Shown here in pieces: positions 5,993 to 14,802 of a stretch of DNA of 27,185 bases. The DNA comes from JAAAPF01 sp964481035 (GTDB lineage: Bacteria; Pseudomonadota; Alphaproteobacteria; Geminicoccales; Geminicoccaceae). Within the stretch, counting starts at the first letter, position 1; every line of letters begins with the position of its first letter. Under the pieces are notes generated by a model. That model was not told the origin of the DNA and did no database searches. It saw only the letters and a program-made list of their open reading frames with translations. Where the stretch lies: positions 1 through 27,185 of the forward strand of contig CAYZSE010000031.1 in the NCBI GenBank assembly GCA_964481035.1, given 5' to 3'. Position numbers and translations under genes: made by a program.

Positions 5993-8167
5993 TCAACCGG
6001 CGCGCCGCCGCCGCCGCCCGCCGTTGTTGTCGTCGCCTTCGCCCACGGGCGGCGCGCCCTTGGGCTTGACGTCGAGCTCGGCCCCGGTCGCTTGGTCGAC
6101 CGCCCGCAAGCTTAGCTTGACCTTGCCGCGATCGTCGATGGCGAGGATCTTGACCTTGACCATGTCGCCCTCGTTGACGACGTCCGTCACCTTGCCGACG
6201 CGCTCGTTGGCGAGCTCGGAGATGTGACAGAGGCCGTCCTGGCTGCCGAGGAAGTTGATGAACGCGCCGAAGTCGACCACCCGCACGACCTTGCCCTCGT
6301 AGATCCGGCCGACCTCCGGGGTCGCGGTGAGACCCTCGATCCACTTCACCGCCTTCACCGCCGCCTCGGTGTCGGTCGCGGCGATCTTGACGGTGCCGTC
6401 GTCGCCGATGTCGATCTTGGCCCCGGTGGTCTCGGTGATCTCACGGATCATCTTGCCGCCCGGCCCGATCACCGCGCCGATCTTGTCCTGCGGGATCTTG
6501 ATCGTGGTGACCCGCGGAACCGTGTCGCGAAGCTCGGGCCGCGCCTCGATGAGCGCTCGGCCCATCTCCTCGAGAATGTGCAACCGGCCGGCGGCCGCCT
6601 GGTCGAGGGCGATCTGCATGATCTCCTCGGTGATGCCCGCGATCTTGATGTCCATCTGCAGCGAGGTCACGCCCTCGGTCGTGCCGGCCACCTTGAAGTC
6701 CATGTCGCCCAGGTGGTCCTCGTCGCCGAGGATGTCGGAGAGCACGGCGAAGCGTTCGCCCTCCTTGATCAACCCCATGGCGATACCGGCCACCGAGCGC
6801 GGCATCGGCACGCCGGCGTCCATCAGCGCCAGCGACGTCCCGCAGACCGTGGCCATCGACGACGAGCCGTTCGATTCGGTGACCTCCGAGACGACCCGGA
6901 TCGTGTAGGGGAACTGGTCCTTGGCGGGCAGGAGAGGCCGCGTCGCCCGCCAGGCGAGCTTGCCGTGGCCGACCTCGCGCCGCCCCGGCGTGCCGATCCG
7001 GCCCGTCTCGCCGACCGAGTAGGGCGGGAAGTTGTAGTGCAGGAGGAAGCGCTCGCGGTAGTCGCCCTCGAGCGCGTCGATCATCTGCTCGTCCTGGCCC
7101 GTGCCGAGGGTTGCGACGACCAGCGCCTGCGTCTCGCCGCGGGTGAAGATGGCGCTGCCGTGGACACGCGGCAGGACACCGACCTCGGCGAGGATCGGAC
7201 GCACGGTCTTGGTGTCGCGACCGTCGATGCGCGTGCCGGTCGCGAGGACGGTGCCGCGCACCACGTCGCTCTCGAGCGCCTTCAAGATCGCGCTCACGGC
7301 CTTGGCCTGAGCGCCGTCCTCGCCGTCGAGCGCGGCGTGCGCCCGCTGCTTCGCGGCCGCGACCTTGTCGTGTCGTGCGGCCTTCTCGGGCTCGCGATAG
7401 GCGATCTCCAGGTCCTCGGCGACGATCTCGCGAACCTTGGTCGGCAGGTCGCCGTGATCGACTTCCCTGATCTCCCACATCGGCTTGGCCGCGGCTTCGG
7501 CGAGGGAGATGATCGCGTCGATGACCGGCTGGAAGCCGCGATGGCCGAACATCACCGCCGCGAGCATCTGCGCCTCGGGCAGCTCTCGGGCCTCGCTCTC
7601 GACCATCATGACGGCGTCGGCCGTGCCGGCGACGATCAGGTCGAGGGCGCTCTCGGCCAACTGCTGGGCGGTCGGGTTCAAGACGAACTCGCCGTCGACG
7701 ACGCCGACCCGCGCCGCGCCGATCGGGCCGAGAAAGGGCATGCCGGACAGGCATAAGGCCGCGCTCGCCGCCACCATGGCCACGATGTCCGCGTCGTTCT
7801 CCTGGTCGTAGGCCAAGACGGTGCAGATGACCTGCGTCTCGTTCTTGAAGCTCGGATGGAACAGCGGCCGGATCGGGCGATCGATGAGGCGCGAGGTCAG
7901 CGTCTCCTTTTCCGTCGGCCGGCCTTCCCGCTTGAAGTAGCCGCCCGGGATCTTGCCGGCGGCGAACGTCTTCTCTTGGTAATTGACGGTCAGCGGGAAA
8001 AAGTCGAGGGCCGGGTTGCTTTGGCGCTCGCCGACCGCGGTCGCCAGCACGACCGTCTCGCCATAGGTCGCCATGACGGCGCCGTCGGCCTGGCGCGCCA
8101 CGTGTCCGGTCTCGAGAACCAGAGGGCGACCGGCCCAATCGAGCTCGCGTCGGGTAATCTTGAACAT
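5993..8167 (-). CDS. pnp: Polyribonucleotide nucleotidyltransferase (PNPase)
   Basis: A 724-residue 3'-to-5' phosphorolytic exoribonuclease that degrades mRNA in the cytoplasm, usually with RNase E. Domains in order: first RNase PH core (residues about 10-230, with FFPLTVNYQEKTFAAG), the helical linker, second RNase PH core (about 310-540, with DMDFKVAGT and LQMDIKI carrying the catalytic aspartates), KH domain with the GPGG loop (near 566), and S1 domain (about 620-690, VVDFGAFINF). The tail is short and basic, GGRRRRRAG. Full length for the family. ATG 8167 (MFKITRREL) follows purine-rich AGAAAAGAG; the longer frame to 8200 adds nothing conserved. It lies 57 bp after rpsO, with a strong hairpin between them. 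Confidence 0.97.
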   Translation of the reverse strand: MFKITRRELDWAGRPLVLETGHVARQADGAVMATYGETVVLATAVGERQSNPALDFFPLTVNYQEKTFAAGKIPGGYFKREGRPTEKETLTSRLIDRPIRPLFHPSFKNETQVICTVLAYDQENDADIVAMVAASAALCLSGMPFLGPIGAARVGVVDGEFVLNPTAQQLAESALDLIVAGTADAVMMVESEARELPEAQMLAAVMFGHRGFQPVIDAIISLAEAAAKPMWEIREVDHGDLPTKVREIVAEDLEIAYREPEKAARHDKVAAAKQRAHAALDGEDGAQAKAVSAILKALESDVVRGTVLATGTRIDGRDTKTVRPILAEVGVLPRVHGSAIFTRGETQALVVATLGTGQDEQMIDALEGDYRERFLLHYNFPPYSVGETGRIGTPGRREVGHGKLAWRATRPLLPAKDQFPYTIRVVSEVTESNGSSSMATVCGTSLALMDAGVPMPRSVAGIAMGLIKEGERFAVLSDILGDEDHLGDMDFKVAGTTEGVTSLQMDIKIAGITEEIMQIALDQAAAGRLHILEEMGRALIEARPELRDTVPRVTTIKIPQDKIGAVIGPGGKMIREITETTGAKIDIGDDGTVKIAATDTEAAVKAVKWIEGLTATPEVGRIYEGKVVRVVDFGAFINFLGSQDGLCHISELANERVGKVTDVVNEGDMVKVKILAIDDRGKVKLSLRAVDQATGAELDVKPKGAPPVGEGDDNNGGRRRRRAG

Positions 8168-8187
8168 CTCTTTTCTACCTTTCAGAT

Positions 8188-8212
8188 CCGCGCCGGTCAC
8201 GTTCCGGCGCGG
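8188..8212 (-). promoter_or_regulatory. rpsO-pnp intergenic hairpin (likely RNase III site or attenuator)
   Basis: A perfect 9-bp inverted repeat, CCGCGCCGG (8188-8196) and CCGGCGCGG (8204-8212), with a 7-nt loop, about 20 bp before the pnp ATG. No T-run follows it on the minus strand. In E. coli the pnp leader hairpin is cut by RNase III and mediates pnp autoregulation; the same location suggests the same role here (inference). Confidence 0.65.
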
Positions 8213-8224
8213 TGGCGCGGCCGC

Positions 8225-8494
8225 TCACTTGCGGATGCCGAGCCGTTCGATCAACTTCAGGTACCGAGGCGCATCCTTGCGCTTCAGATAGTCGAGGAGG
8301 CGGCGCCGCTGCCCCACCATCATCAACAGGCCACGCCGCGAGGCGAAATCCTTCTTGTGGGTCTTCATGTGCTCCGTCAGGTTTAAGATCCGCTCCGTCA
8401 GGATCGCGACCTGGACCTCCGGCGAGCCCGTATCCTCCTCCTTGGTGGCGAAGTCCTTGATGAGCTCCTGCTTGCGCTCGACGGTGATCGACAT
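8225..8494 (-). CDS. rpsO: 30S ribosomal protein S15
   Basis: An 89-residue protein, exactly the usual S15 length. It binds 16S rRNA early in platform assembly of the small subunit. The family pattern is complete: an N-terminal helix with ERKQELIKDFA, then DTGSPEVQVAILTERI (residues 20-35), the THKKDFASRRGLLMMVGQRR segment (residues 45-64) and YLKRKDAPRYLKLIERLGIRK at the end. ATG 8494 follows AGGAG at good spacing. It is 38 bp after truB with no room for a clear promoter, so it belongs to the rimP-nusA-infB transcript and continues into pnp. Confidence 0.97.
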   Translation of the reverse strand: MSITVERKQELIKDFATKEEDTGSPEVQVAILTERILNLTEHMKTHKKDFASRRGLLMMVGQRRRLLDYLKRKDAPRYLKLIERLGIRK

Positions 8495-8532
8495 CGAATA
8501 CTCCTGTTCCGCCCGGCACGAGGCCGCGGCTG

Positions 8533-9450
8533 CTAGAGGTTGAAGACGCGCAAAGGCGCGAGCCACTCGCCGTCGAAGCGCCCCAGCGCGACGACCCGGC
8601 CCGCGAGATCGACGCGGACCGTATCCGCATCGGCATCGCCGACCACGAGTTGGCGGGCCGCGCGGATCGCCTGACCCGTGCGGAGCCTTTGCGCCTGCGG
8701 CTCGGTGACGGCCAGCGCCGGGATGTCGGCCAGCGCGGTCGTCAGCGACACCAGGGCCCGGGGCAGGCCGTCGTCCTCGACGAGCCGACCCAGGGTATCG
8801 AGCGGTACGGCGTCCTCCACGCGGAAGTGGCCGACCGCGGTGCGGCGCAGCGCCTCGACGTGCCCGTGGCAGCCGAGCACCGCGCCGAGATCGCGGGCGA
8901 TGGCGCGGACATACGCGCCCTTGCCGCAGACCATCGTGAAGCGCGCTCGATCGTCGTCGAGCCGCTCCTCCAGCCGCAACGCGTCGATGCGCACGACGCG
9001 CGGAGCGAGCTGGACCTCCTTGCCGTTGCGGGCGAGGTCGTAGGCGCGCTCGCCATCGACCTTGACCGCGGCGTAGCGCGGCGGCGTCTGGAGAACCTCG
9101 CCGTGGAAGCGCTCCAGTGCCGTGACGATCGCGCCGTCGCTCGGCCTTGCGTCGGCGACCGCCGTGACCTCGCCTTCGGCGTCGTCCGTGTCGCGCGCCT
9201 CGCCGAAGCGGACGGTGAAACGGTACGCCTTGGTCGCCGCTACGACGTAGGGCACCGTCTTGGTCGCCTCGCCGAGGGCGATCGGCAGAACCCCGGTCGC
9301 CAGCGGGTCGAGCGTGCCGCCGTGCCCGGCCTTTTGCGCCCGCGTCAGCCGGCGGACCGCCCCGACGACGTGGGTCGAGGTCATCGCTTCGGGCTTGTCG
9401 ACGACGAGCCAGCCGTGAATCGGCCGCCCCGGGCGCCGCCTACGCGTCAT
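8533..9450 (-). CDS. truB: tRNA pseudouridine(55) synthase
   Basis: A 305-residue enzyme that isomerises U55 in the T-loop of tRNAs. The catalytic aspartate is Asp48 in GHGGTLDPLATG, at the same number as in E. coli TruB. GWLVVDKPEAMTSTHVV at the N-terminus, the RYAAVKVDGERAYDLAR block and KGAYVRAIARDLG are all family hallmarks. A C-terminal PUA-like region is present. ATG 9450 is preferred over ATG 9459 because GAGG lies 9 bases upstream of it but abuts the other. The start overlaps the rbfA stop by 11 bp, implying coupled translation. Confidence 0.95.
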   Translation of the reverse strand: MTRRRRPGRPIHGWLVVDKPEAMTSTHVVGAVRRLTRAQKAGHGGTLDPLATGVLPIALGEATKTVPYVVAATKAYRFTVRFGEARDTDDAEGEVTAVADARPSDGAIVTALERFHGEVLQTPPRYAAVKVDGERAYDLARNGKEVQLAPRVVRIDALRLEERLDDDRARFTMVCGKGAYVRAIARDLGAVLGCHGHVEALRRTAVGHFRVEDAVPLDTLGRLVEDDGLPRALVSLTTALADIPALAVTEPQAQRLRTGQAIRAARQLVVGDADADTVRVDLAGRVVALGRFDGEWLAPLRVFNL

Positions 9451-9829
9451 CACCGTCATCCTCGCGCGCGGCCCGGATGAGCGCCTCGATCCGCGCCGCT
9501 TCGTCGTAGCGGTCGTCGACCTCGAAGCGCACCCTCGGCGCATATTTGAGGTGCAGGGCCCGCGCGAGCCGACCGCCGAGCTGGCCGGCGGCGCGATTCA
9601 AGCCGGCCAGCACGTCGGTCGGCACGCCCGCCTCGCCGAGCACCGAGACATAGGCCGTCGCGTGCTTGAGGTCGCGCGAGGCGCGCACCTCCGACACGGT
9701 CACGCTCGCGCCGGCCAGCACCGGGTCGTGGACCTCGCCGCGCAACAGCCATTGCGCGAGCTCGTGGCGCATCGCCTCGGCGACCTTGAGCTGGCGCTGG
9801 CTGGGGGGAGGGGATTTGGAGGAGACCAA
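9440..9829 (-). CDS. rbfA: Ribosome-binding factor A
   Basis: A 129-residue KH-like factor that binds the 30S subunit during late maturation of the 16S rRNA 5' region. Recognisable parts are SQRQLKVAEAMRHELAQ (residues 10-26), the beta strand with VTVSEVRASRDLKHATAYVS (residues 43-62) and LHLKYAPRVRFEVDDRYDE (92-110). The start appears to be TTG 9829: conserved sequence begins soon after it and no ATG or GTG precedes it in frame after the infB stop. No good ribosome site is visible, so translation is probably coupled to infB, whose stop is 24 bp upstream. Confidence 0.92.
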   Translation of the reverse strand: MVSSKSPPPSQRQLKVAEAMRHELAQWLLRGEVHDPVLAGASVTVSEVRASRDLKHATAYVSVLGEAGVPTDVLAGLNRAAGQLGGRLARALHLKYAPRVRFEVDDRYDEAARIEALIRAAREDDGDDA

Positions 9830-9853
9830 AGCGATCGGCCGTCGACGCGCCGC

Positions 9854-12475
9854 TCAAAGCGAGCGCGCCACCTCCTGCACCTCGTAAGCTTCGATCACGT
9901 CACCCTGCCGGATGTCGTTATAGCCGGCGATCGACATGCCGCACTCGAAGCCCTCCTTGACCTCGCGAGCGTCCTCCTTGAACCGCTTCAGCGAAGCGAG
10001 CTCGCCATCGTACACGACGACGTCGTCGCGCAACAGCCGCACCCGCGCCGTGCGCCGGACAAAACCATCGGTGATCCGGCAACCCGCGACCTTGCCGACC
10101 TTGGTGATGTTGAACACCTCGCGGATCTCGGCCCGGCCGGTGATCGTCTCGCGCTGTTCCGGCGACAGCATGCCCGACAGCATGTCCTTCGCGTCGTCGA
10201 GCAACTCGTAGATGATCGAGTAGTAGCGGATCTCCACCCCGTCGCGTTTCGCCATGTCTCGCGCCTGGGCGTTGGCGCGAACGTTGAAGCCGATGAGCAG
10301 CGCGTTGGAGGCGCGGGCGAGCGTGACGTCGCTCTCGGTGAGGCCACCGACGCCGCCATGGAGGATCCGCACCTTGACCTCGTCGGTCGAGAGCTTGTCG
10401 AGCCCGGCCTGGATCGCCTCCAGCGAGCCGTGCACGTCGGCCTTGACGACCACCGGCAGCTCCGACGCGGAGCCCTCCTGCAACGCCTTGAAGAGGTCGT
10501 CGACGGAGCCCTTGCCGACGCCCGCGGCCATCTGCGCCTCGCGACCCTGGCGTCCGTGGTAGTCGGCGATTTCGCGCGCGCGGCGCTCGCTGTCGACCAC
10601 GTCGATGCGATCGCCCGCCGTCGGCACGCCGTCGAGGCCCAAAAGCTCGACCGGCACGGCCGGCCCGGCCTCCTCCACGTTCTGACCTCGATCGTCGATC
10701 ATCGCCCGCACGCGACCCCAGTGCGCGCCGCAGACGACGATGTCGCCGACCCGCAGGGTGCCACGCTGGACCAGCACCGTCGTGACGACGCCGCGGCCAC
10801 GGTCCAGCTTGGCCTCGACCACGATGCCTTGCGCTTCGCGGCTCGGGTTGGCCCGGAGCTCCAGAACCTCGGCTTGGAGCTGAACCGCCTCGATCAGGTT
10901 GTCGAGCCCGGTCTTCGTGACCGCGCTGACCGGAATGCACTGGATGTCGCCGCCGAAGTCCTCGGGCACGAGGTCGTGCTCGAGAAGCTCGTTCTTGACC
11001 CGGTCGGGGTTCGCGTCGGCGAGGTCCACCTTGTTGATGGCGACCACGATCGGGACGCCGGCCGCCTTGGCGTGGCTGATCGCCTCGACGGTCTGCGGCA
11101 TAACGCCGTCGTTCGCGGCCACGACCAGGATCACCACATCGGTGACTTTGGCACCGCGGGCGCGCATCTCGGAGAAAGCCGCGTGGCCCGGCGTGTCGAT
11201 GAAGGTGACCGGCCTGCCGGTACCGAGGTCGACCCGATAGGCGCCGATGTGCTGGGTGATGCCGCCCGCCTCGGAGGAGACGACATCGGCGTTGCGCAAG
11301 GCGTCCAACAGCGACGTCTTGCCGTGGTCGACGTGGCCCATGACGGTGACCACCGGCGCGCGCGGGGCGAGGTCCTCGGGCCGGTCGTCCGGACCCTCGA
11401 GCCCCTCCAGCACGTCCGCTTCCGACACCCGCTTTGGGGAATGGCCGAACTCGCTCACCACGAGCTCCGCCGTGTCGGCGTCGATCGTCTGCGTGACGCT
11501 CGCCATCACCCCCATCTTCATGAGCGCCTTCACGACCTCGGCGCCGCGGATCGCCATGCGATTGGCGAGCTCGGAGACGGTGATGGTCTCCGGCAGGACC
11601 ACCTCGCGAACCTGCGGCTCGGTGCTCTGCACGTGCCGCGAGCGTCGCTCGCGCTCCTGTCGGCGCCGCAGGGCGGCGAGGCTCGGGCCGCGCCGCTCGA
11701 CGACGTCGCCTTCCTCGGCGTCGATCTGCACGCGCCCAGCGCGGCGGCTGTCGTCGCGGCGAGCGCCGCGAGCCGGTGCCTTGGCGCGCTTCGCCTTGCC
11801 GCGCCCGCCTTCCTCGTCTTCGCTCGGCCGCAATCCTGCGGGCGGCATCTGCGGCCGCGGCCCGGCAACGCGGGTCGCTCGCTCGGCCGCCGCGGCGGCC
11901 TCGCCCGCGGCGGCGGGCGCACCCACCGGCGCCTGCTCGGCGGCGAGCGCCGCGGCCGCTTCCTCCTCGGCCTTGCGCTTGGCGTCGAGTGCCGCCTGCT
12001 CGCGCGCCGCCTCGGCCGCCTCGGCCTCCCGGCGCGCGTCTTCCTCGGCCTTGCGCTTGGCGTCTTCCTCGGCCTTGCGCTTGGCCTCTTCGGCGGCACG
12101 CTTGCGCTCGTCCTCCTCGCGGCGTCGCGCCTCGACGAGCGCCGCTTGACGCGCCTTGCGCTCGTCGTCCGTGAGCGGCTTGAGGACCATCGGCCGCCGA
12201 CCGCCGCCCCGGCTCGAGGACGGCCGCGGGCTCTCGGCCGGCGACGGCGCCGGCGTCGCGCCGTCGGCCACGGTCTCGTCGCGGGTCGGCCCGCCCTTGA
12301 CCCCCGGCCGGCGCGCCGCCGGCGAGCGCTTGACCTCGACGGCGACCGCCTTCGATCGACCGTGCGAGAAGCTCTGCCGTACGGTCTGGCCCTCCGCCTT
12401 GCGCGGATCCACCCGTCGCCCACCCGATCGGAGCGAGATGCGTTCCCCGCGATCTTGGCCCTTGTTGTCGCTCAT
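9854..12475 (-). CDS. infB: Translation initiation factor IF-2
   Basis: An 873-residue GTPase that places initiator fMet-tRNA on the ribosome. The N-terminal third is a low-complexity, charged region with a long coiled coil made of EEAKRKAEEDAKRK repeats (about residues 105-180), followed by a conserved IF2_N module (TITVSELANRMAIRGAEVV). The G domain begins near residue 380, with G1 GHVDHGKT, G3 DTPGHAAF (about 425) and G4 NKVDL (about 480). The C-terminal domains include GVGGLTESD and end in DVIEAYEVQEVARSL. The ATG overlaps the ylxR stop as ATGA. A 1015-codon open frame on the opposite strand is a GC-rich shadow. Confidence 0.97.
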   Translation of the reverse strand: MSDNKGQDRGERISLRSGGRRVDPRKAEGQTVRQSFSHGRSKAVAVEVKRSPAARRPGVKGGPTRDETVADGATPAPSPAESPRPSSSRGGGRRPMVLKPLTDDERKARQAALVEARRREEDERKRAAEEAKRKAEEDAKRKAEEDARREAEAAEAAREQAALDAKRKAEEEAAAALAAEQAPVGAPAAAGEAAAAAERATRVAGPRPQMPPAGLRPSEDEEGGRGKAKRAKAPARGARRDDSRRAGRVQIDAEEGDVVERRGPSLAALRRRQERERRSRHVQSTEPQVREVVLPETITVSELANRMAIRGAEVVKALMKMGVMASVTQTIDADTAELVVSEFGHSPKRVSEADVLEGLEGPDDRPEDLAPRAPVVTVMGHVDHGKTSLLDALRNADVVSSEAGGITQHIGAYRVDLGTGRPVTFIDTPGHAAFSEMRARGAKVTDVVILVVAANDGVMPQTVEAISHAKAAGVPIVVAINKVDLADANPDRVKNELLEHDLVPEDFGGDIQCIPVSAVTKTGLDNLIEAVQLQAEVLELRANPSREAQGIVVEAKLDRGRGVVTTVLVQRGTLRVGDIVVCGAHWGRVRAMIDDRGQNVEEAGPAVPVELLGLDGVPTAGDRIDVVDSERRAREIADYHGRQGREAQMAAGVGKGSVDDLFKALQEGSASELPVVVKADVHGSLEAIQAGLDKLSTDEVKVRILHGGVGGLTESDVTLARASNALLIGFNVRANAQARDMAKRDGVEIRYYSIIYELLDDAKDMLSGMLSPEQRETITGRAEIREVFNITKVGKVAGCRITDGFVRRTARVRLLRDDVVVYDGELASLKRFKEDAREVKEGFECGMSIAGYNDIRQGDVIEAYEVQEVARSL

Positions 12476-13143
12476 GCCGTCTCAATCATCTCCAAAGACG
12501 TCGTCGTCACCGACGCCGTGTCGGCGAGCAGGCCGGCGAGCCGGCCGGCATCCGCCATCAGCTTGTCGGCGATCGCACCGTGTCGAAGGCCCGCATAGAC
12601 GAGCGCCTCCCGACCGATCGCCGCACCCATCTCCGAACGGGAGAACAGCTCGATCCGCTGGGCGACCCGGCCGCCGTCGACGAGCTTGCCACGACCGTCG
12701 GCACCGGCATCTCGGGCGATCACAACCACATCGATCATGCCGGCTCGCGCCGCCGCGACCACTTGCTCGAAACCGGCCTCCAAGACACCGGCCCGCCGCG
12801 CCAAGCCGAGACGCTGCAGGCAACGGTACCGGAGCTGGGCGACCAACCTCATCGGCAAATCTGCATCCACGGTGACGGGTCGCCGCGCTGCCCTGGCGAA
12901 CAGATTTCGCGCCAGCGCCGTCTTAAGGCTTTCCGCGTCGGCGCTCAACCATAGACCGCGCCCCGGGAGGCGCTCATCGAGATCGAAGACGAGGCGATCA
13001 TCCGGCCCGACCACAAAACGGATCAGATCACACCGATCGCGTGGCGCTCGTGCGGTCACGCACCGGCGCGGACGACGGCGCGGCCGATCATCTTCGCCGC
13101 TGACGAGGTCGCGGTCGATATCGCTGGCGTCGGGAGCGCTCAA
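12472..13143 (-). CDS. RNA-binding protein, YlxR (DUF448) plus L7Ae-like domain
   Basis: A 223-residue fusion common in alphaproteobacteria between nusA and infB. The DUF448/YlxR domain spans about residues 24-95 (RRCVTARAPRDRCDLIRFV, then LPGRGLWL). An L7Ae/L30e-like fold follows at about 105-200 (LGLARRAGVLEAGFEQV, VVIARDAG, RIELFSRSEMGAAIGRE). YlxR-like proteins have been linked to RNase P or nucleoid-level regulation, but the role is not settled. The start is TTG 13143: GGGAGA lies 7 bases upstream and the codon overlaps the nusA stop as TTGA. The 3' end overlaps infB by 4 bp. All neighbours act in transcription or translation. Confidence 0.88.
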   Translation of the reverse strand: MSAPDASDIDRDLVSGEDDRPRRRPRRCVTARAPRDRCDLIRFVVGPDDRLVFDLDERLPGRGLWLSADAESLKTALARNLFARAARRPVTVDADLPMRLVAQLRYRCLQRLGLARRAGVLEAGFEQVVAAARAGMIDVVVIARDAGADGRGKLVDGGRVAQRIELFSRSEMGAAIGREALVYAGLRHGAIADKLMADAGRLAGLLADTASVTTTSLEMIETA

Positions 13144-14735
13144 GCGGTCTCCCGTTCCGAGCCATGCTGTGCGGTGCCGTCGGCCGCCTCTTCAGCCGCC
13201 GCACCGTCAGCCGTGGCCTCGTCCGGCTCCACCTCGTCGCCGAACCAGTGGGCGCGCGCCGCCATGACGATCGCGCCCGCCTCCTCGCTGGAAAGGCCCA
13301 GGTCCGGCAGCATTTCCACGAGCTCGTCGGCGGCGAGGTCGGCCAGGTCGTCGAGGGTCTTCACGCCCTGCTCGCCGAGCTTGATGATCGACGGGATCGA
13401 CAAGGGCTCGAAGTCGACGAGATCTTGGGTCAACCCCAAGGTCTCGCACGTTTCGCGCAACTGCTCGGCTTCCTCCTCGAGCGTCTGCTCGGCGCGCTCC
13501 TTCAGCGCGGCGGCGATCTCCTCGTCGAAACCCTGGATCGCGGCGATCTCGTCGAGCGGCGTGTCGGCCAGCTCCTCGACGCTCGAGAAGCCCTCGGTCG
13601 CGAGCAATTGCGCGATCATCTCCTCGACGTTGAGCCGCGCGATGAACATGTCGGTGAGCGAGCGGAACTCGTCGTTGCGACGCTCGCTTTCCTGCGTTTC
13701 CGAAATGATGTCGATGGCCCAGCCGGTCAATTGCGAGGCGAGCCGCACGTTCTGGCCACGCCGGCCGATCGCGATGTGCTGCTGATCGTCGGGAACGACG
13801 ACCTCGATCCGCTGGTCGTCGGGGTCGAGCACCACCTTCGACACCTCCGCCGGCGCGAGCGCGTTGACCACGAACGTCGCCTCGTCGGGCGACCACGGAA
13901 TGATGTCGACCTTCTCGCCGGCCAGCTCCTGGACGACCGCCTGCACGCGCGAGCCGCGCATGCCGACGCAGGCGCCGACCGGGTCGATGTTGGTGTCCTT
14001 GGAGATCACGGCGATCTTCGCTCGTGAGCCGGGGTCACGGGCGACCGACTTGATCTCGATGATGCCGTCGTAGATCTCCGGCACTTCCTGCTCGAAGAGC
14101 TTCGCCATGAATTGCGGATGGCTCCGCGACAAGAACAGCTGCGGGCCGCGAAGCTCCTGACGGACGTCGTAGAGGTAGGCGCGCACCCGGTCCTTGGGTT
14201 GAAACATCTCGCGCTGGATCAGATCGTCGCGGCGGATGATCGCTTCGGCGCGGCCCAGATCGACCAGGACGTTGCCGTGCTCGACACGCTTGACCTCGCC
14301 GACGATGATCTCGCCGACGCGATCCTTGTACTCCTCGTACTGACGCTCGCGCTCGGCCTCGCGCACCTTCTGCACGATCACCTGCTTGGCGCTCTGCGCC
14401 GAGATCCGGCCCAGGTCGATCGGCGGCAGAGGCTCGAGGATCTGATCGCCGACCTCGGCATCGGGGTTCTGCCGCCGCGCCACCTCGAGCGGGATCTCGC
14501 GCATCGGGTCCTCCGGCGTCTCGACCACCTCGAGCTGGCGATAGATCCGGATCTCCCCGGTCTGCCGATCGACCTCCGCGAAAATCTCGTGCTCCACGCC
14601 GTACTTGCGACGCGCGGCCGTCTGAATGGCCTGCGCCATCGCGTCGAGCACTTCGTCCGCGCTGATCCCCTTTTCCTGCGCGACCGCGTCGGCGACCCGC
14701 AGCAGCTCCACCCGTCCCAGACTAGCCGTCGTCAT
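13140..14735 (-). CDS. nusA: Transcription termination/antitermination protein NusA
   Basis: A 531-residue RNA polymerase-associated factor controlling pausing, termination and antitermination. Domains: N-terminal polymerase-binding part (about residues 1-125), S1 (EIIVGEVKRVEHGNVLVDLGR, about 140-200), KH1 (with DPVGACVGMRGSRVQAV), KH2 (with AIGRRGQNVRLASQL), and two C-terminal helix-hairpin-helix acidic repeats (EGFSSVEELADTPLDEIAAI and QGVKTLDDLADLAADELVEM), as in enterobacterial NusA. An acidic, Ala-rich tail ends the protein. ATG 14735 follows AAGGACGAG. It is 63 bp after rimP, with an 18-bp-period repeat between them, and overlaps the ylxR start by 4 bp. Confidence 0.97.
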   Translation of the reverse strand: MTTASLGRVELLRVADAVAQEKGISADEVLDAMAQAIQTAARRKYGVEHEIFAEVDRQTGEIRIYRQLEVVETPEDPMREIPLEVARRQNPDAEVGDQILEPLPPIDLGRISAQSAKQVIVQKVREAERERQYEEYKDRVGEIIVGEVKRVEHGNVLVDLGRAEAIIRRDDLIQREMFQPKDRVRAYLYDVRQELRGPQLFLSRSHPQFMAKLFEQEVPEIYDGIIEIKSVARDPGSRAKIAVISKDTNIDPVGACVGMRGSRVQAVVQELAGEKVDIIPWSPDEATFVVNALAPAEVSKVVLDPDDQRIEVVVPDDQQHIAIGRRGQNVRLASQLTGWAIDIISETQESERRNDEFRSLTDMFIARLNVEEMIAQLLATEGFSSVEELADTPLDEIAAIQGFDEEIAAALKERAEQTLEEEAEQLRETCETLGLTQDLVDFEPLSIPSIIKLGEQGVKTLDDLADLAADELVEMLPDLGLSSEEAGAIVMAARAHWFGDEVEPDEATADGAAAEEAADGTAQHGSERETA

Positions 14736-14769
14736 GATCTCGTCCTTCAGCGCATCCCCGAGCGCGCAC

Positions 14770-14802
14770 GGCGCACACGTTCAACATGGCGCACCCGTTC
14801 AA
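14770..14802. repeat. Two 15-bp near-identical direct repeats between rimP and nusA
   Basis: 14770-14784 and 14788-14802 match at 14 of 15 bases (GGCGCAC, one variable base, CGTTCAA) with a period of 18. The right copy contains the rimP stop codon. It may be a regulatory or slippage-derived repeat; no function is known. Confidence 0.6.

Noticed and set aside
4311..6227. 638-codon plus-strand open frame
   Set aside because: Antisense to the nitronate monooxygenase-like gene and irr, with shadow-type composition and no ribosome site.
4554..6344. 596-codon version of the flavoprotein, apparently fused to pnp sequence
   Set aside because: The extra N-terminal part is Arg/Gly-rich out-of-frame pnp sequence. 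GTG 5951 has a strong ribosome site and begins the homology.
6224..7756. 510-codon plus-strand open frame
   Set aside because: Exactly antisense to the codon phase of pnp; no recognisable protein.
9551..12598. 1015-codon open frame on the plus strand
   Set aside because: Lies antisense to rbfA, infB and part of ylxR, all clear families. The translation is His/Arg/Asp-rich and shows no domain; it is a shadow of high-GC codon use.
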